Origin: Verrucomicrobiota bacterium
GTDB lineage: Bacteria > Chlamydiota > Chlamydiia > Chlamydiales > FEN-1388
Direction of reading: 5' to 3'
Assembly: GCA_018239705.1 (NCBI GenBank)
Contig: JAFEGS010000059.1
Coordinates: 1-6,466, forward strand
Length of the DNA: 6,466 bases
The position numbers were made by a program, and so were the translations under genes. The notes beneath the pieces were generated by a model. The model was not told where the DNA came from. It saw only the letters and a list, made by a program, of their open reading frames with translations, and did not search any database. Shown here piece by piece: positions 1 through 5,648 of this stretch. The first letter of the stretch is position 1, and every line of letters starts with the position of its first letter.

Positions 1-1
1 A

Positions 2-856
2 CAGCAGGGAAAGAACGTAGGATACCGAGTGCACGAAGAGCCGGCAAAAGAGAGCCTTCGCGAATTTTCTGCCCTTGCAAAGGCCTTTGGCTACGACCTT
101 GCCGAAGATCCCACACCTCAAGATATCCAGCTCTTCTTTGCCAATATGGGTAATGACACAGCATCGCAATACCTTGCCACCTGCTATATCCGAAGCATGC
201 GTCTTGCCTGCTACTCCCCTGACAATATCGGCCACTATGGCTTGAGTCTTGAGCACTATACCCACTTTACAAGCCCTATCCGCCGCTATGTCGACACAAT
301 TGTCCACAGGCTGCTCTTTGAGGACAACATTGAGAGAGAAAAGGTGCTTGCAATCTGTAGACATGCCTCAGATCGAGAGCGCATCTCCGCAAAGGCAGAG
401 GGCGGCGTCTCGCATCTGAAGAAATTGCGCCTCTTGGACGCCTACTGTACAAAAGAGAAATACCGACAATTTGAAGCTGTTGTTACACGCATCAAGCCAT
501 TTGGCGTCTACTTTGATGTCCTTGAGCTTATGCTTGAGGGCTTTTTACACATATCTGAGCTCGATGATGACTTCTTCGACTTTAGAGAAGAGGAGATGAC
601 CCTGGTTGGCCGCTATCAGGGCATTCGCTACAAGGCAGGAGACCGCCTGCTCGTTATGATGCGCCATGTCGACCTCATCCAGAGAGAATGCTCGTGGCAG
701 CTTGTGACCCATACGGGATTTGAGCCGATCTCTGCCGAAGAGATCACAGAAACCCATTTTCGCCCTAAGAAGCGGAAGCCCTCGCGAGATAAGGGCCGTA
801 GTAAAGATCATAAGAACTCTCGAAACAAAAACTCTCGAAAATCGAGACGGAGATAA
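2..856 (+). CDS. rnr: Ribonuclease R, 3' part of gene (RNB domain end, S1 domain, basic tail)
   Basis: This is the C-terminal 284 residues of a 3'-5' exoribonuclease of the RNase II/R family, which degrades structured RNA and takes part in rRNA and mRNA quality control in the cytoplasm. The frame is open to the left edge, so the start and the catalytic aspartates of the RNB domain lie upstream. A GTG at position 29 is only an internal Val. Visible family marks are YRVHE near the left edge, then GHYGLSLEHYTHFTSPIRRY at about 230-289, which holds the conserved SPIRR arginines of the RNB active site. An S1 RNA-binding domain follows at about 464-706 (VVTRIKPFGVYFDV, then GFLHISEL). The last 30 residues (about 764-853) are a Lys/Arg/Ser-rich tail, common in RNase R and absent from RNase II, which favours RNase R. 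The stop overlaps the next ATG by one base (TAATG), so the two genes probably form one transcript. Confidence 0.95.
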   Translation, partial: QQGKNVGYRVHEEPAKESLREFSALAKAFGYDLAEDPTPQDIQLFFANMGNDTASQYLATCYIRSMRLACYSPDNIGHYGLSLEHYTHFTSPIRRYVDTIVHRLLFEDNIEREKVLAICRHASDRERISAKAEGGVSHLKKLRLLDAYCTKEKYRQFEAVVTRIKPFGVYFDVLELMLEGFLHISELDDDFFDFREEEMTLVGRYQGIRYKAGDRLLVMMRHVDLIQRECSWQLVTHTGFEPISAEEITETHFRPKKRKPSRDKGRSKDHKNSRNKNSRKSRRR

Positions 857-1488
857 TGAGAAAGTATTTTGCCACGGGCCTTGTGATCTTGCTGCCCATC
901 GCCTTGACCTTCTGGATCGTCTCGTTCATCATTGGTGTTCTTACCGACCCATTCCTGGGCCTTTCCGAATCCGTGCTCACCTCTGTTGGCATCCACTCTC
1001 ATGAGGCACTGGTGTTCGGAAGTAAGATCTTCGCACTTCTCTTCCTTCTCGCCCTCATCGTTGGTATTGGAGCCATTGGCCGCTACTTTTTCTTCAAATA
1101 CCTTATTCTCATTTCGGATGCCATCTTACACAGGATTCCCTTCATCAGCGCAGTCTACAAAACCTCTCAAGAGTTTATCCAGACACTCTTCAGCAAATCT
1201 AACCAGTCGTTTAAACAGGTAGTCCTTGTACCATTCCCCCATGCAAATGTCTGGACAATCGGCCTTATCACACGAGATGATTTTGAAATTGATGGAAGAG
1301 TGGCTGTTTTTGTTCCCACCACACCAAACCCAACGTCGGGCTTTCTCTTGATGTATCGCAGGGACCAGCTCCAGCTACTCGACATGAAAGCAGATGAGGC
1401 ACTGCGCTATATCCTCTCGTGTGGAGTCCTTCTCTCTACAGACCAGAAAAATAGCGTCTCGCCCTTCCAGTTAAAAAAAGAGCAATAG
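856..1488 (+). CDS. DUF502 family inner-membrane protein (first paralogue)
   Basis: A 210-residue membrane protein of the DUF502 family, whose biochemical role is not established. It starts with the typical MRKYFATGLVILLP segment and has two predicted membrane helices, at about residues 6-29 and 54-76. The conserved RIPFISAVY is at 93-101, followed by a soluble C-terminal part with VVLVPFP (122-128) and the family hallmark VPTTPNPTSGFLL (153-165). It closes with the ALRYILSCGV segment near 182-191. Length is normal for the family. The start is set by a GGAG at 849-852 and by the one-base overlap with the RNase R stop, which implies translational coupling. A second copy of the family lies at 2652-3290, with only a fic gene between them. 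Function cannot be assigned; family membership is secure. Confidence 0.9.
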   Translation: MRKYFATGLVILLPIALTFWIVSFIIGVLTDPFLGLSESVLTSVGIHSHEALVFGSKIFALLFLLALIVGIGAIGRYFFFKYLILISDAILHRIPFISAVYKTSQEFIQTLFSKSNQSFKQVVLVPFPHANVWTIGLITRDDFEIDGRVAVFVPTTPNPTSGFLLMYRRDQLQLLDMKADEALRYILSCGVLLSTDQKNSVSPFQLKKEQ

Positions 1489-1492
1489 AAGC

Positions 1493-1523
1493 TTGCTCTA
1501 TAACTCACATTTATGCTTATAAT
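1493..1523 (+). promoter_or_regulatory. Candidate sigma-70-type promoter of the fic gene
   Basis: A perfect TATAAT (-10) lies at 1518-1523, 28 bases before the ATG at 1552. A weak -35 candidate, TTGCTC at 1493-1498, sits 19 bases upstream, longer than ideal. A TG lies two bases upstream of the -10, close to but not exactly the extended -10 position. Transcription would begin near 1530, giving a leader of about 20 bases. The promoter lies between the arms of an inverted repeat (1498-1533). The hexamer itself is seen in the sequence; promoter activity is inferred. Confidence 0.5.
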
Positions 1524-1552
1524 TGAGTTATAGAAACGGAGTCTATAGCTCA
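1498..1552 (+). promoter_or_regulatory. Inverted repeat plus third half-site around the fic promoter; candidate operator
   Basis: CTATAACTCA at 1498-1507 and TGAGTTATAG at 1524-1533 are perfect 10-base reverse complements separated by 16 bases, and the -10 hexamer occupies the end of that spacer. A third copy, CTATAGCTCA, differing at one base, lies at 1543-1552 and runs into the A of the fic start codon. Three half-sites covering the promoter spacer, the likely transcription start and the translation start fit a repressor operator. The Fic protein carries its own C-terminal winged helix, so autoregulation is an attractive inference. An RNA hairpin of 10 AU-rich pairs is an alternative reading; no T-run follows, so a terminator is unlikely. 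Confidence 0.5.
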
Positions 1553-2643
1553 TGCCCTGGAACTGGGAACTGCCAGATTGGCCACACTTTCAATACGAGC
1601 GCAGTCAACTACTACCGCACGAAAGGCAGTTTCTCTTCAGTGTCGGTAAATCTTGCGCCTTTTTAAACAGTATAGCGACGTACGAGTACAACCAGTTTGT
1701 GGTAGAGATCCTCAGTACAGAGGGCCTGGAAAGCTCTAAAATCGAAGGTGAATTTCTCGATAGAGAAAGCCTTCAGTCCTCAATCAGGCGCCATTTTGGT
1801 ATAGACTCTCCTCAAAAACGAAAGAGTGACAAAGAATCGCGCATGGCCAAACTGCTATGCAGCGTCTATGAATTTTTTGATAAACCTCTGACTCACGAAA
1901 TGCTCTGGCAATGGCATGCGCAGCTTTTTGATAGTGACTCCCACATCATCGATCGCGGTAGGTATCGCACGCATAGCGAACCCATGCAGATTGTCTCGCA
2001 CCGCTATGACTCCTCAAAGGTCTTTTTTGAAGCACCCCCATCAAAAAAAGTTCTCGATGAAATGACAGCGTTCATCGATTGGTTCAATTCGACACGCACA
2101 TCTGAGCCTATTTTAGGAAGAGCCGCCATCGCACATCTCTATTTCGAAAGTATCCACCCATTCGAGGATGGCAATGGACGGATTGGCCGTCTTCTTGTAG
2201 AAAAAATCTTGTCCCAAGGAGTCGAGCGCCCCGTATTAATTGCCGTCTCGAAAACACTGGAAAAGAGAAAAAAAGAGTACTATGCACACCTTGAGGAGTG
2301 CAATCGAACATTAGAAGCTGCAAGTTGGGCTACCTTTTTCGCAAACACCATCCTACAGGCGCAGGAGGAATCGATGAACCTTCTTTCCTTCCTGATCGCA
2401 AAATCAAAAATGTTCACCGCTTTTTCTGGGCAGCTCAACTCAAGACAAGAAAAGGCACTACTACGAATGTTTGCAGAGGGCCCAAGCGGTTTTACAGGCG
2501 GCCTAAGTGCAGAAAACTACATTGCAATCACAAAGGCCTCCAGGGCAACGGCCACTCGTGATTTAGCAGAACTTGTCCACAAAGGTGCTTTAACAAAGAC
2601 CGGAGAACTTCGTCACACACGTTACTGGCTAAAAATGAGTTAG
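1552..2643 (+). CDS. Fic-domain protein (probable AMP-transferase) with DUF4172 N-terminus and C-terminal winged helix
   Basis: A 363-residue Fic-family protein; such enzymes usually transfer AMP from ATP onto a hydroxyl side chain of a target protein. Domain order: a DUF4172-type N-terminus (about residues 3-85, starting WNWELPDWPHF), a Fic core (about 115-275), then a helix-turn-helix or winged-helix region (about 297-361). The catalytic motif HPFEDGNGRIGR is complete at 202-213, with His202, Asp206, Asn208, Arg210 and Arg213. An N-terminal inhibitory motif of the S-x-x-x-E-G form is at 61-66 (Ser61, Glu65), as in class II Fic proteins that block their own ATP site. GRYRTHSEPMQIVS at 136-149 is typical of this subfamily. 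The start follows a GGAG at 1538-1541, ten bases upstream. The gene has its own promoter-like region, ends eight bases before the second DUF502 gene, and has no recognisable antitoxin beside it. The target protein is unknown. Confidence 0.92.
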   Translation: MPWNWELPDWPHFQYERSQLLPHERQFLFSVGKSCAFLNSIATYEYNQFVVEILSTEGLESSKIEGEFLDRESLQSSIRRHFGIDSPQKRKSDKESRMAKLLCSVYEFFDKPLTHEMLWQWHAQLFDSDSHIIDRGRYRTHSEPMQIVSHRYDSSKVFFEAPPSKKVLDEMTAFIDWFNSTRTSEPILGRAAIAHLYFESIHPFEDGNGRIGRLLVEKILSQGVERPVLIAVSKTLEKRKKEYYAHLEECNRTLEAASWATFFANTILQAQEESMNLLSFLIAKSKMFTAFSGQLNSRQEKALLRMFAEGPSGFTGGLSAENYIAITKASRATATRDLAELVHKGALTKTGELRHTRYWLKMS

Positions 2644-2651
2644 AGGATTTC

Positions 2652-3290
2652 ATGAGAAAAAATTTTGCCACAGGCCTTATCGTCCTTCTACCCCTCCTCA
2701 TCACCTACACCATCATCGCATTTTTCTTGAAAGCGATTACCAGCCCATTTGAAAAGATCATTCAAGCGCTCATTAGCCACATCCCCTTTTTAACGGGCCT
2801 GGTTCAAGAGCGTATTGCCTATTTTCTCAGTAGTCTCTGTATTATCCTGGGTGTACTTGCTGCTATCATCCTTGTAGGCATGGTAGCGAGATTAGTCATA
2901 TTTCGCTGGCTCCATTCGAGTTCAGACGCACTTCTACGTAAAATCCCCGTCGTGGGCAAAATTTACAAGGTGTGCAAGGATGTCACAGAAGCCTTTCTTT
3001 CTGAGCGCGCCGAAGCTCCCAAGCAGGCCGTGCTTGTGCCCTATCCAACAGAAGATCAGCTCACCATTGGCTTTGTTACCGGAGAATTTGAAAATACCAC
3101 ACATCCAGGACAAGGGGAAACACTTGTCTCAGTCTTAATTCCCTGCACGCCAAATCCCACTGTTGGCTTTCTCTGTACCTTTCCAAAAAAATCGGTCACC
3201 CTTCTCAACCTCTCCATAGATGATACACTTAAGTACCTTATCTCCTGCGGCTCCTCTATCCCTGAAATTAAAAGTATGCAATTCAAATGA
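2652..3290 (+). CDS. DUF502 family inner-membrane protein (second paralogue)
   Basis: A 212-residue DUF502 protein of unknown function, clearly paralogous to the one at 856-1488: both begin MRK-x-FATGL and keep the same layout. Membrane helices are predicted at about residues 6-28 and 56-80. The segment KIPVVGKIYK is at 97-106, VLVPYP at 127-132, the hallmark PCTPNPTVGFL at 164-174, and DTLKYLISCG at 191-200. Compared with the first copy it carries an extra short acidic/polar loop near 145-156, and the hallmark reads CTPNPT rather than TTPNPT. An AGGA at 2643-2646 overlaps the fic stop, and only eight bases separate the genes, so translation is likely coupled to fic. A longer gap with a promoter candidate follows, so this is probably the last gene of the left transcript. 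Chaperone, transporter or envelope roles cannot be separated from sequence alone. Confidence 0.9.
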   Translation: MRKNFATGLIVLLPLLITYTIIAFFLKAITSPFEKIIQALISHIPFLTGLVQERIAYFLSSLCIILGVLAAIILVGMVARLVIFRWLHSSSDALLRKIPVVGKIYKVCKDVTEAFLSERAEAPKQAVLVPYPTEDQLTIGFVTGEFENTTHPGQGETLVSVLIPCTPNPTVGFLCTFPKKSVTLLNLSIDDTLKYLISCGSSIPEIKSMQFK

Positions 3291-3313
3291 ATCAGAAGAT
3301 TGTCACAAAAAAG

Positions 3314-3343
3314 TTGCTTTCAACAACACTATTGTGATATGCT
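3314..3343 (+). promoter_or_regulatory. Candidate promoter of the small basic protein genes
   Basis: TTGCTT at 3314-3319 and TATGCT at 3338-3343 are separated by 18 bases. A TG at 3335-3336 gives the extended -10 form TGaTATGCT. Transcription would start near 3350, about 25 bases before the ATG at 3375. The region also has an imperfect inverted repeat, TGTCACAA (3301-3308) against TTGTGATA (3332-3339, seven of eight positions complementary), whose right arm covers the -10, so regulation is possible. The position, in an 84-base gap before a new gene pair, supports the call. Activity is inferred. Confidence 0.5.
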
Positions 3344-3374
3344 GCTCGTCACTATACCCATTAAGGAGTTAAAA

Positions 3375-3551
3375 ATGGTCCGCCTGAGTAAAAAAACACG
3401 CGATCGCAGCGTATCCCGCAAAAGGCCAAAGAGGCCCGGTGTAAAGACTGGTGCTAAAAAAGAGGCGCTTCCAAGCGGTTTTAAGGAACATATCAATGCA
3501 ATTAGCGGCACTATTGCCGAGGGAGCTTTCATCCCAAAATTTAGTAAGTAG
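3375..3551 (+). CDS. Small basic protein, 58 residues, unnamed
   Basis: A very small, strongly basic protein. The ATG at 3375 is preferred over upstream in-frame starts (from 3300) because a clear ribosome binding site, TAAGGAG at 3361-3367, sits seven bases before it. The first half is packed with Lys and Arg (residues 3-29, with RKRPKRPG at 15-22). The second half is more ordinary and ends FIPKFSK. No enzyme motif, membrane helix or signal peptide is visible. It is eleven bases upstream of the chlamydia/verrucomicrobia small basic protein gene and surely shares its transcript. From memory, Chlamydia has a pair of tiny ORFs in the same place before ybeY, so this is probably a conserved chlamydial protein. 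Charge and size suggest nucleic-acid or ribosome binding, but that is inference only. Confidence 0.8.
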   Translation: MVRLSKKTRDRSVSRKRPKRPGVKTGAKKEALPSGFKEHINAISGTIAEGAFIPKFSK

Positions 3552-3562
3552 AGAGAGGCAAC

Positions 3563-3724
3563 ATGTCGAGACATCCAAGCTTTGGAAAATCAAACAAAGC
3601 GGTTAAGAAGCGAAATGTTCTTAAGCGTTTTGAGCGCGTTGATGTGCTAAAAAAACTAGGTCGCTGGAAAGAGGGCGTTCAGACAAAAGTCACTGGCCTT
3701 CCAAAAACACCCATTGTTCCCTAA
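3563..3724 (+). CDS. Chlamydia/Verrucomicrobia-type small basic protein, 53 residues
   Basis: A 53-residue basic protein beginning MSRHPSFGKSNKAVKKRNVL and ending GLPKTPIVP, with the central segment RFERVDVLKKLGRWKEG. This pattern (a short HPS start, a KKRNVLxRxER stretch, then GRWKEG and GLPK near the end) matches the small basic protein family described from Chlamydiae and Verrucomicrobia. The assignment is by recognition rather than by search. A ribosome binding site, GAGAGG at 3551-3556, precedes the ATG by six bases and begins on the last base of the previous gene's stop codon. The molecular function is not known; the basic charge and the lack of any membrane segment point to a cytoplasmic nucleic-acid- or ribosome-associated role. 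It is the best marker in the window for a PVC-superphylum host. Confidence 0.88.
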   Translation: MSRHPSFGKSNKAVKKRNVLKRFERVDVLKKLGRWKEGVQTKVTGLPKTPIVP

Positions 3725-3761
3725 GTAATTCACGCGATGGGCGAATGTAACAGCACAATCA

Positions 3762-3821
3762 CCACAGAGCACGCCGAGAGCGCAGAGGAGATAATCTCTG
3801 CGCTCTTCACGCTCTCTGCGG
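3762..3821. repeat. 60-base imperfect inverted repeat with CAGAG periodicity (REP-like hairpin)
   Basis: Two 26-base arms, 3762-3787 and 3796-3821, flank an 8-base loop. They are complementary at 20 of 26 positions, and the inner 11 (AGAGCGCAGAG against CTCTGCGCTCT, 3777-3787 with 3796-3806) are perfect. The left arm repeats a CAGAG/GAGAG-like unit about every nine or ten bases, the style of the short palindromic repeats built from CNCAGAG units that I recall from many bacterial genomes. It fills most of the gap between the small basic protein gene and ybeY. No T-run follows either arm, so a classical intrinsic terminator is not supported, though the RNA could still pause transcription or protect a 3' end. 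Confidence 0.75.
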
Positions 3822-3855
3822 AGCAAAATAATTCGCTCATAAAGAGCCCCTCCTC

Positions 3856-4332
3856 GTGAACGTTACCGTTTCCATTCGCCAGAGCGCCTTATCACTCAAA
3901 TCTCAAAAGAAAAAAATTGCACAGATTGCCACTTGCGTGGTTGAATCAGAGAAAAGAAGGTGTGATGAACTAGCCATTTTTTTTGTCTCGGAAAAGCAGA
4001 TATGCGAGATGCATGGGCGCTATTTTAATGACCCATCGCCTACCGACTGTATCTCCTTTCCAATGTGTGACGAAGAAGAGCCTGGCTACAGCTATCTTGG
4101 AGACGTTTTTGTCTGTCCAGAGACAGCAATGAACTATGCTGAAAAGCATGGCATAGACCCCTATCGAGAAACCACGCTCTACATTGTGCATGGACTGCTT
4201 CACCTTCTTGGCTATGACGACATGGACCCTGTTTCAAAAAGGCAGATGCGTCGTAAAGAAAAAAAATATCTTACTATGATAGAGGAGAAGGGATTACTTT
4301 TATGCCATTCACACCTTGGGAATATACGGTGA
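3856..4332 (+). CDS. ybeY: Endoribonuclease / rRNA maturation factor YbeY
   Basis: A 158-residue metal-dependent endoribonuclease of the YbeY (UPF0054) family, involved in 16S rRNA 3'-end processing and removal of defective 70S ribosomes. Visible conserved parts are HGRYFNDPSPTDCISFPM at 53-70 (the basic patch and the TDxxSFP signature), YLGDVFVCPE at 80-89, and the metal site HGLLHLLGYDD at 112-122. His112 and His116 match the first two ligands; the usual third His is Asp122. The GTG start at 3856 is the only candidate after an in-frame stop at 3829. The upstream AAAGAG at 3841-3846 is a weak ribosome binding site. The last 31 bases overlap the next gene, so the two are translationally linked. 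Length and fold signatures are normal, so the Asp is more likely a tolerated ligand change than decay. Confidence 0.93.
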   Translation: MNVTVSIRQSALSLKSQKKKIAQIATCVVESEKRRCDELAIFFVSEKQICEMHGRYFNDPSPTDCISFPMCDEEEPGYSYLGDVFVCPETAMNYAEKHGIDPYRETTLYIVHGLLHLLGYDDMDPVSKRQMRRKEKKYLTMIEEKGLLLCHSHLGNIR

Positions 4333-5642
4333 GTAGCTGTCTTGCAGTTATTTCCCTATTCGGCCTTTTCTTTGTTACAGCCTTCTCTCACTCTATTCGT
4401 CGCCTGCGGCAGCAAGATCGATCAAAGCTCCTTAAAGAGCGCCAATTTGTCTTCTACTACTTCCTGCGCCGCCTCTTTATAAAAGAAAGCAGCCTTGAGA
4501 CGGAGCTTTTCTGCTCTGCCTGCACCCAGCAGATCTTGCGATTTCTCTACCTCCTCTTTTGCTTCCTCGCCTATTTTCAAGGAGAGGCTGTTTTTTCACC
4601 GGGCTGGTTTACCCTTTTTGTCTGCATCATTTTAGCCTCCTTCACGCTCATTGGGGACATTTTCCCCCGCATGTGGGCCTACTACTTTCCCTCAAGCTGT
4701 GCAAGCGTTGCCACTCCTGTATCATCTCTTTTCTTACTCCTCATTTCGCCCTTTTCCTTTCTCTTCTATCGCCTCCTGCGTCTGTTTTTACCGCGTACGA
4801 CACTCTCACCCTTTAGCGAGCAGTCAGTTGCCTCACGAGAAAAGCTCCTCGAGCTTATTCAGGACATGGAAAATGGCTCCCTGCTTCCTGAACACGATAA
4901 AAAGCTTCTTCAGTCAGTTTTCAGCTTTCGAGACCGCATTGTCAGAGAGGTTATGGTTCCGCGCGTGTCGCTCTTTTGCCTGCCTCATGACTGCACCATC
5001 CAAGAGGGCGCAGCCCTTCTGGAAAAAGAGGGATATAGCAGAATTCCTGTCTACAAGACAACGCAAGACCAGATCATTGGCGTGCTCATGTACAAAGATA
5101 TCTTGAGCAAGTACATGGAATATGCCAAGCATCCTGCCTCGCAAGGTCTTCTCAGCGCACCTATTGAAACGGTGATGAAGAGTGCTATTTACACTCCGGA
5201 AACAAAGAAAATTTCGCTTCTCCTTCAAGAATTTCGCAAGAAAAGGGTGCACATGGCTGTCGTTGTCGATGAATATGGCGGCACTGCCGGCATTGTCACT
5301 ATTGAAGATATTCTCGAAGAGATTGTGGGCGAGATTGCCGATGAGTACGATGAAACAGAGACGCTCTTCCAGCCCACCCAAAGAGGCGGCTGGATTGTCG
5401 ATGGCCGCATGAACCTGCTCGACCTCGAAGATGAGCTCAACATCAAGATCCCACAAGAGGGAGACTACGACACTATTGCAGGCTATGTCTTCTATCGCCT
5501 CGGCACGATACCCAAAAAGGGAGAGATTTTGCACCACGATACCTTTGAGCTCGAAATATTGAGCAGTAAAGACCGCTTTGTCGAGCAGGTCAAGATCACG
5601 CCGCTTCCTAAAAAAGAGACCTCAAATGATCACAACTCGTAA
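4302..5642 (+). CDS. CBS-domain membrane protein of the CorC/CNNM (HlyC) family
   Basis: A 446-residue membrane protein related to CNNM/CorC magnesium exporters, older name haemolysin-like. An N-terminal DUF21-type part has four predicted helices at about residues 8-27, 78-95, 101-119 and 138-163. A cytoplasmic CBS pair follows: the first from about 217 (MVPR at 218-221, GYSRIPVY at 244-251), the second to about 345 (VVVDEYGGTAGIVTIEDILE at 320-339). A CorC/HlyC C-terminal domain lies at about 362-435. The DUF21 part is weakly conserved: the usual small-residue/Ser-Glu stretch of helix one is not visible, though GDIFPR (118-123) resembles the family GE-x-x-PK motif. The ATG at 4302 is preceded by GAAGGGA and lies inside ybeY. 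From memory, the ybeY-CBS order is also found in Chlamydia. A cation-transport role is inferred from family; substrate unknown. Confidence 0.88.
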   Translation: MPFTPWEYTVSSCLAVISLFGLFFVTAFSHSIRRLRQQDRSKLLKERQFVFYYFLRRLFIKESSLETELFCSACTQQILRFLYLLFCFLAYFQGEAVFSPGWFTLFVCIILASFTLIGDIFPRMWAYYFPSSCASVATPVSSLFLLLISPFSFLFYRLLRLFLPRTTLSPFSEQSVASREKLLELIQDMENGSLLPEHDKKLLQSVFSFRDRIVREVMVPRVSLFCLPHDCTIQEGAALLEKEGYSRIPVYKTTQDQIIGVLMYKDILSKYMEYAKHPASQGLLSAPIETVMKSAIYTPETKKISLLLQEFRKKRVHMAVVVDEYGGTAGIVTIEDILEEIVGEIADEYDETETLFQPTQRGGWIVDGRMNLLDLEDELNIKIPQEGDYDTIAGYVFYRLGTIPKKGEILHHDTFELEILSSKDRFVEQVKITPLPKKETSNDHNS

Positions 5643-5648
5643 GACAGT

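Noticed and set aside
1473..1499. AGAGCAA/TTGCTCT stem (7 bp, 7-base loop) preceded by seven As, which would look like an intrinsic terminator on the minus strand
   Set aside because: No minus-strand gene points into it, the As encode the Lys-rich end of the first DUF502 protein, and only three of seven pairs are G-C. Probably chance.
1552..2643. Toxin-antitoxin module
   Set aside because: No small antitoxin gene is adjacent, and the inhibitory motif is built into the Fic protein itself (class II layout).
3300..3374. N-terminal extension of the 58-residue basic protein by 25 residues
   Set aside because: The extension would cover the promoter candidate and leave the strong TAAGGAG unused; its residues do not resemble the basic body of the protein.
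3762..3821. Rho-independent terminator
   Set aside because: The stem is strong but no run of T follows on either strand, so it is listed as a repeat/hairpin instead.
4651..5106. 151-codon open frame on the plus strand in another frame
   Set aside because: Overlaps the CBS protein gene throughout, is rich in Ser, Phe and Pro with no recognisable domain, and lacks a separate start signal.
4914..5537. 207-codon open frame on the minus strand
   Set aside because: Lies wholly opposite the well-conserved CBS and CorC domains, has no family signature, and is explained as a shadow of the plus-strand coding pattern.
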